A stretch of 35,737 nt of DNA from assembly GCF_042434745.1 (NCBI RefSeq), contig NZ_JBHLSS010000111.1, one strand, 5' to 3'. Below, piece by piece: positions 31,593-35,737 of this stretch. The notes below the pieces were generated by a model. That model was given only the letters and a program-made list of their open reading frames with translations, did not search any database and was not told the DNA's origin. Position numbers and translations under genes: made by a program. The stretch comes from Azotobacter paspali. GTDB taxonomy: Bacteria; Pseudomonadota; Gammaproteobacteria; Pseudomonadales; Pseudomonadaceae. Positions within the stretch are counted from its first letter, which is position 1. Each line of letters opens with the position of its first letter.

Positions 31593-31871
31593 ATGCTAAG
31601 CGGCAAGGTCAAATGGTTCAACAACGCCAAGGGATACGGATTCATCGTGGCAGATGGCCGCGACGAAGACTTGTTCGCCCACTACTCGGCAATTCAGATG
31701 GATGGCTACAAGACCTTGAAGGCCGGTCAGGCAGTGACTTTCGAGCTGCTGCAGGGCCCGAAAGGCCTCCATGCAATCAATATCCGCCCCTGCCCGGCGT
31801 CGATCGAGAGTTCGGCCAAGCTCGGCCTGGCACAACCCTCGTCCCTTACCGACATTGCCGGTACGCTATAG
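31593..31871 (+). CDS. cspD: Cold-shock-domain protein CspD
   Basis: CspD is a cold-shock-fold nucleic-acid-binding protein; in E. coli it inhibits replication in stationary phase. The ATG at 31593 has GAGGGA about 9 nt upstream and gives 92 residues; an in-frame GTG 30 nt earlier is rejected. The CSD has RNP1 KGYGFIV and RNP2 DLFAHYSAI near residues 14-40. The extension after about residue 68, with ASIESSAKLGLAQPSSL, is longer than in CspA-type proteins, as expected for CspD. It is divergent from clpS across 229 nt. Confidence 0.93.
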   Translation: MLSGKVKWFNNAKGYGFIVADGRDEDLFAHYSAIQMDGYKTLKAGQAVTFELLQGPKGLHAINIRPCPASIESSAKLGLAQPSSLTDIAGTL

Positions 31872-32438
31872 CCCGAGAGCAATGCACCACTGCAAGGCGG
31901 GCTCGCTTCGCACAGCACTGGTCATGGATCAGCACTGGCCGGGCAGCCCGCATTGAGCGCATCCGCCTTCATCTGCAGGTAGATCGCCTCTTTCAACGGT
32001 GCGGCTCGGCTGTTACCAGCCCGTCCTAGTACCCACCGCCCCCATGGCAGGTGTCTACCTTCCCCGCGAGGCCGGAAAGACCGGCCTAACGCTCCGAATC
32101 TGCCGCTCGTCACCAACGCAGGCACTCGGCTAACGCGCTACACAGCCTAAAAATCCTGCGAATGCAAAAGATATGTCGCACTGATATACTCGGCGCAACT
32201 GAAAGGACATTGGATCCAGAGCCAATCTGGAATGAGCCACTCTAAACCCAAGCAGCATGCAGACTTGAACCTGGCAACCACCGCCCTTGGAGAATCTCGA
32301 CCCAAGGGATCCGGGACATTTCCCCCAGGAACCTCGACTTTACGCTCATTGATGCCTTTAGGCGACTTCGCCTACCCTGCGAGCATCAAGAGTTTGTGCA
32401 CTTGCAAATGTAGCAATACAGAGGGGTTAACGTAAAAA
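31872..32438. other. Long cspD-idh gap
   Basis: The gap is 567 nt. The first 280 nt show no gene. An extended -10 promoter lies at 32182-32190 and the rest is probably the idh leader. A 67-codon open frame (32232-32435) ends 3 nt before the idh ATG but has poor GC3 and no clear ribosome site. In P. aeruginosa I recall the dimeric-type icd gene between cspD and idh; it is absent here. Confidence 0.6.
32182..32190 (+). promoter_or_regulatory. Extended -10 promoter candidate for idh
   Basis: TG-A-TATACT forms an extended -10 element with a weak -35 region. It would give a leader of about 240 nt before the idh ATG. No better promoter was seen closer to the gene. Confidence 0.5.
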
Positions 32439-34664
32439 ATGTCCACACCGAAGATTATTTATACGCTCACTGATGAAGCACCGGCACTGGCGACTTACTC
32501 TCTGCTTCCCATCATCAAAGCGTTCACCGGATCTTCAGGTATCGCCGTCGAAACCCGCGATATCTCCCTTGCAGGCCGCCTCATCGCAACCTTTCCCGAA
32601 TACCTGACCGATACCCAGAAAATCTCCGACGATTTAGCCGAACTGGGAAAACTGGCCACCACGCCGGACGCCAACATCATCAAGCTGCCGAACATCAGCG
32701 CCTCCGTCCCGCAACTCAAGGCCGCCATCAAGGAACTGCAGCAGCAGGGCTACAAACTCCCGGACTACCCTGAAGAGCCCAAGACCGACACCGAGAAGGA
32801 CGTCAAGGCCCGCTACGACAAGATCAAGGGCAGCGCCGTGAACCCCGTCCTGCGTGAAGGCAACTCCGACCGCCGCGCGCCCCTGTCCGTCAAAAACTAT
32901 GCCAGAAAGCACCCTCACAAGATGGGCGCCTGGAGTGCGGACTCCAAGTCGCATGTCGCCCACATGGACAGCGGTGATTTCTACGGCAGCGAGAAAGCTG
33001 CCCTGATTGGCGCCCCTGGCAGTGTGAAAATCGAGCTGATCGCCAAAGACGGCAGCAGCACTGTCCTGAAGGCAAAGACCTCCGTTCAGGCCGGCGAGAT
33101 CATCGACTCTTCGGTAATGAGCAAGAACGCCTTGCGCAGCTTCATCGCCGCTGAAATCGAGGATGCGAAGAAGCAGGGAGTACTGCTGTCCGTGCACCTG
33201 AAGGCAACCATGATGAAGGTGTCCGACCCCATCATGTTCGGCCAGATCGTCTCCGAGTTCTACAAAGACGCCCTCACCAAGCACGCAGAGGTGCTGAAGC
33301 AGATCGGCTTTGACGTCAACAACGGCATCGGTGATCTCTACGCCCGGATCAAGACTCTTCCCGAAGCAAAGCAGAAGGAAATCGAAGCCGACATCCAGGC
33401 GGTTTACGCCCAGCGCCCGCAATTGGCGATGGTGAACTCCGACAAGGGCATCACCAACCTGCATGTGCCGAGCGATGTCATCGTCGACGCCTCGATGCCG
33501 GCGATGATCCGCGACTCCGGCAAGATGTGGGGCCCCGACGGCAAGCTGCATGACACCAAGGCGGTCATCCCCGACCGTTGCTATGCCGGCGTATACCAGG
33601 TGGTCATCGAGGACTGCAAGCAGCACGGCGCCTTCGACCCCACCACCATGGGCAGCGTGCCCAACGTCGGTTTGATGGCTCAGAAAGCCGAGGAATACGG
33701 CTCCCACGACAAGACCTTCCAGATTCCTGCGGACGGCGTTGTCCGTGTGACCGATGAAAGCGGCAAGCTCTTGCTGGAGCAGAACGTCGAGGCCGGCGAC
33801 ATCTGGCGCATGTGCCAGGTGAAAGACGCCCCGATCCAGGACTGGGTCAAGCTGGCCGTCAACCGCGCCCGCGCTACCAATACCCCAGCGGTATTCTGGC
33901 TGGACCCGGCGCGAGCCCATGACGCCCAAGTCATTGCCAAGGTCGAGCGCTACCTGAAGGACTACGATACGAGCGGTCTCGACATCCGCATCTTGTCGCC
34001 GATCGAGGCAACCCGCTTCTCGCTGGCCCGTATCCGCGAAGGCAAGGACACCATTTCCGTCACCGGCAACGTCCTGCGCGACTACCTGACCGACCTGTTC
34101 CCGATCATGGAACTGGGTACCAGCGCCAAAATGTTGTCGATCGTCCCGCTAATGAGCGGCGGCGGTCTGTTCGAAACCGGCGCGGGCGGCTCGGCTCCCA
34201 AGCATGTCCAGCAATTCCTCGAGGAAGGTTACCTGCGTTGGGATTCGCTCGGCGAGTTCCTGGCTCTTGCCGCTTCCCTGGAGCACTTGGGCAACGCCTA
34301 CAAGAACCCGAAAGCGCTTGTCCTCGCCAGCACCCTGGATCAGGCTACCGGCAAAATTCTCGACAACAACAAATCCCCGGCACGCCAGGTTGGCGAGATC
34401 GATAACCGCGGTAGCCACTTCTACCTAGCCCTCTACTGGGCCCAGGCATTGGCAGCACAAACCGAGGACAAGGAACTGCAAGCCCAATTCACCGGCATTG
34501 CCAAGGCTCTGACCGACAACGAGACCAAGATCGTCGGTGAGTTGGCTGCAGCTCAAGGCAAGCCCGTGGATATCGCTGGCTATTACCATCCGAATACCGA
34601 CCTGACCAGTAAGGCCATGCGCCCGAGCGCTACCTTCAACGCGGCTCTGGCACCTCTTGCATAA
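32439..34664 (+). CDS. idh: Monomeric NADP-dependent isocitrate dehydrogenase
   Basis: This TCA-cycle enzyme oxidises isocitrate to 2-oxoglutarate and CO2 with NADP+. The 741-residue monomeric type is unrelated in length to the roughly 415-residue dimeric Icd. Residues known in the A. vinelandii enzyme are all found at the same numbers: isocitrate/metal ligands S132, N135, R139, R145, D350, R547, D548 and D552, catalytic K255 and Y420, and NADP-binding H589 and R600. This agreement is the main taxonomic clue for Azotobacter. The ATG has GAGGGG about 12 nt upstream. The gene has its own promoter candidate and a strong terminator, so it is monocistronic. Confidence 0.98.
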   Translation: MSTPKIIYTLTDEAPALATYSLLPIIKAFTGSSGIAVETRDISLAGRLIATFPEYLTDTQKISDDLAELGKLATTPDANIIKLPNISASVPQLKAAIKELQQQGYKLPDYPEEPKTDTEKDVKARYDKIKGSAVNPVLREGNSDRRAPLSVKNYARKHPHKMGAWSADSKSHVAHMDSGDFYGSEKAALIGAPGSVKIELIAKDGSSTVLKAKTSVQAGEIIDSSVMSKNALRSFIAAEIEDAKKQGVLLSVHLKATMMKVSDPIMFGQIVSEFYKDALTKHAEVLKQIGFDVNNGIGDLYARIKTLPEAKQKEIEADIQAVYAQRPQLAMVNSDKGITNLHVPSDVIVDASMPAMIRDSGKMWGPDGKLHDTKAVIPDRCYAGVYQVVIEDCKQHGAFDPTTMGSVPNVGLMAQKAEEYGSHDKTFQIPADGVVRVTDESGKLLLEQNVEAGDIWRMCQVKDAPIQDWVKLAVNRARATNTPAVFWLDPARAHDAQVIAKVERYLKDYDTSGLDIRILSPIEATRFSLARIREGKDTISVTGNVLRDYLTDLFPIMELGTSAKMLSIVPLMSGGGLFETGAGGSAPKHVQQFLEEGYLRWDSLGEFLALAASLEHLGNAYKNPKALVLASTLDQATGKILDNNKSPARQVGEIDNRGSHFYLALYWAQALAAQTEDKELQAQFTGIAKALTDNETKIVGELAAAQGKPVDIAGYYHPNTDLTSKAMRPSATFNAALAPLA

Positions 34665-34775
34665 GACGCTGCACTAAGCGCGCGGAGGCTACATCTCGCC
34701 TCCATAGCTACAAAACCCTCGCCGCGCTTAATGCCAATCAGTCGAGGTATCGGCCCGGCAGGGTGAAACGATAGA

Positions 34776-34810
34776 AACAGGCCCATGGAAATTCATAGGC
34801 CTGTTTTTTT
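34776..34810 (+). terminator. Rho-independent terminator of idh
   Basis: AACAGGCC pairs with GGCCTGTT, with an inner ATG/CAT pair and a GAAATT loop, followed by a run of seven or eight T. It sits about 110 nt after the idh stop; the stretch between holds no gene. Confidence 0.9.
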
Positions 34811-34816
34811 ATGCCG

Positions 34817-35480
34817 TTTCAGCAAGCACTCCGGTAGACCGCCGAACTTGATCTCGCCTCGTTCGAGCACTTCGCCCTGTTGATCGACTCTGCCGGATCG
34901 AAGAGGAACCAATACTGACCGGCACGGTTTCCTTGCGTCGCCACCGGCGCCTACCGGCCGAGCACATCATCTGGCTGGTTGTCGGAATGGCCCTGTTCAA
35001 GAGCAAGCCGATCCAGCTGGTCGTGCAACAGCCGGGATTGTCCAAGGGCAATGGCTTAACGCCTGCACTCAGTGCAACTCTACAGATTCGACAGCGTCTG
35101 AACGAGACCCCGACGGCCACGCTGTTCAAGCAGTTGGCCCGTGCGTGGTTGGCCATGGAGCCGCCAGCTTCGGCTCGCTTTCGCAGACTGCGCATTTTCG
35201 CCGCCGATACCGCGGCCTGGTCGATGCCAGACACTGCAAAAAACCGCGAAGCATTTTCCGGCGGACGTAACCAGTAGAGCCGGAGCCTGGCCTCAGATGC
35301 GCGGGTCGACCTGATGGATACCCACAGCCATCCGATCCGTGCAGCCCGCAGGGCAATCGCATGAAATGTCTTTCCGATACCGGACTGGAAAGATTGTGTG
35401 CCTGGTCGTTCCGGCCTGGTCTTCAAATCCGGTGCATCGGCTGCTTGCCGAGGGGCTGGATACCTCCTGTTTCGGCCCCT
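34817..35480 (+). pseudogene. Decayed IS4-family transposase (N-terminal part)
   Basis: The plus strand reads LASFEHFALLIDS, then in another frame RIEEEPILTGTVSLRR and HRRLPAEHIIWLVVGMALF, then KSKPIQLVVQQ and MPDTAKNREAFSGG, up to a TAG at 35275-35277. A further frame gives DLMDTHSHPIRAAR at about 35310-35346. This order is that of the N-terminal domain and start of the DDE core of IS4-type transposases. There are several frameshifts and stops, and the rest of the catalytic domain is replaced by the repeat that follows. The 114-residue frame at 34933-35277 may be reported as a protein but is a fragment. Right boundary is approximate. Confidence 0.75.
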
Positions 35481-35489
35481 GGCCGAGTC

Positions 35490-35567
35490 ACTTTCTCTTT
35501 GCGCGCGCCAAGAGAAAGTAACCAAAGAGAAAGCGCGCCCGGTCATTCGGCCCCGGCTACGCCGGGG
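35490..35567. repeat. Hairpin-rich dispersed repeat
   Basis: ACTTTCTCTT (35490-35499) and AAGAGAAAGT (35510-35519) form a 10-bp stem. AAAGAGAAAGCGCGCC then repeats the motif directly, and CCCCGGC-TAC-GCCGGGG (35551-35567) forms a second hairpin. The AAGAGAAAGTAACCAAAGAGAAAG core recalls a non-coding repeat scattered in many gammaproteobacterial genomes. Sequence to the right edge (35568-35737) has no gene and probably belongs to the same repeat. Confidence 0.65.
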
Positions 35568-35737
35568 TTCCCTCGCTGGTCGTCGCACAAGGGGCATCCA
35601 TGCCCCTCGTACGACTCTCGCCGCCCCCTGCGGCTCGCCCCTCTACGCGACGCCTGCGCTCGGCCTCCTGAACGGGAGTCGGGCTCCGGGTTGCCTGAAA
35701 GCGCTTTCGCTCTTGCGGCACGGCTTGTCAGGCAATG

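Noticed and set aside
34809..35597. 262-codon minus-strand open frame at the right edge
   Set aside because: It is antisense to the IS4 relic and runs into the dispersed repeat. The Arg/Ser-rich composition is typical of a GC-rich shadow.
35485..35737. CRISPR array or integron at the right edge
   Set aside because: The repeats are inverted hairpins without regular spacers and without attC-like structure or an integrase gene.

Overview
The window is GC-rich gammaproteobacterial chromosome of Pseudomonadaceae type, most likely Azotobacter (A. vinelandii or a close relative). The best support is the gene at 32439-34664, a 741-residue monomeric NADP-isocitrate dehydrogenase. Its residues fall at the positions I recall for the A. 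vinelandii enzyme (S132, N135, R139, R145, K255, D350, Y420, R547, D548, D552, H589, R600). The gene order from yccA to cspD matches the backbone familiar from Pseudomonas aeruginosa. An enterobacterial-type CheB also fits a peritrichous Azotobacter. The species call is inference.

Left part (1-8600): the start of a chemotaxis gene, cheB, runs off the left edge and is preceded by a good sigma-28 (FliA) promoter match. Upstream of it on the same strand is a compact glgE / treS-maltokinase / glgB operon, a complete GlgE route from trehalose through maltose-1-phosphate to branched alpha-glucan. Positions 8622-9431 hold a decayed IS630-type transposase. A 297-bp MITE-like element with terminal inverted repeats and a near-perfect 4-bp target duplication has inserted into it.

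Middle part (9437-14043): an OsmC-YcaO fusion gene with its own terminator is divergent from an HI0933-type flavoprotein gene. An IS3-family relic follows and is accidentally in frame with a 53-residue acidic, proline-rich small protein.

Backbone (14185-34664): yccA with a terminator; tusD-tusC-tusB-tusE-ybiB, a tightly overlapping tRNA 2-thiouridine sulfur relay operon; convergent cysG; serS, crcB, rarA, lolA and ftsK on the minus strand; divergent trxB, aat, bpt and infA on the plus strand; clpA and clpS on the minus strand; then cspD and idh on the plus strand. Aat, Bpt, ClpS and ClpA together form the bacterial N-degron pathway. FtsK, RarA, LolA, SerS and InfA are housekeeping.

Right edge (34665-35737): the idh terminator, a decayed IS4-type transposase fragment, and a hairpin-rich dispersed repeat. 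No rRNA, tRNA or CRISPR array was seen. Nothing in the window looks like a wholly new system. The most unusual items are the nested IS630/MITE, the OsmC-YcaO fusion and the FliA-type promoter ahead of cheB.
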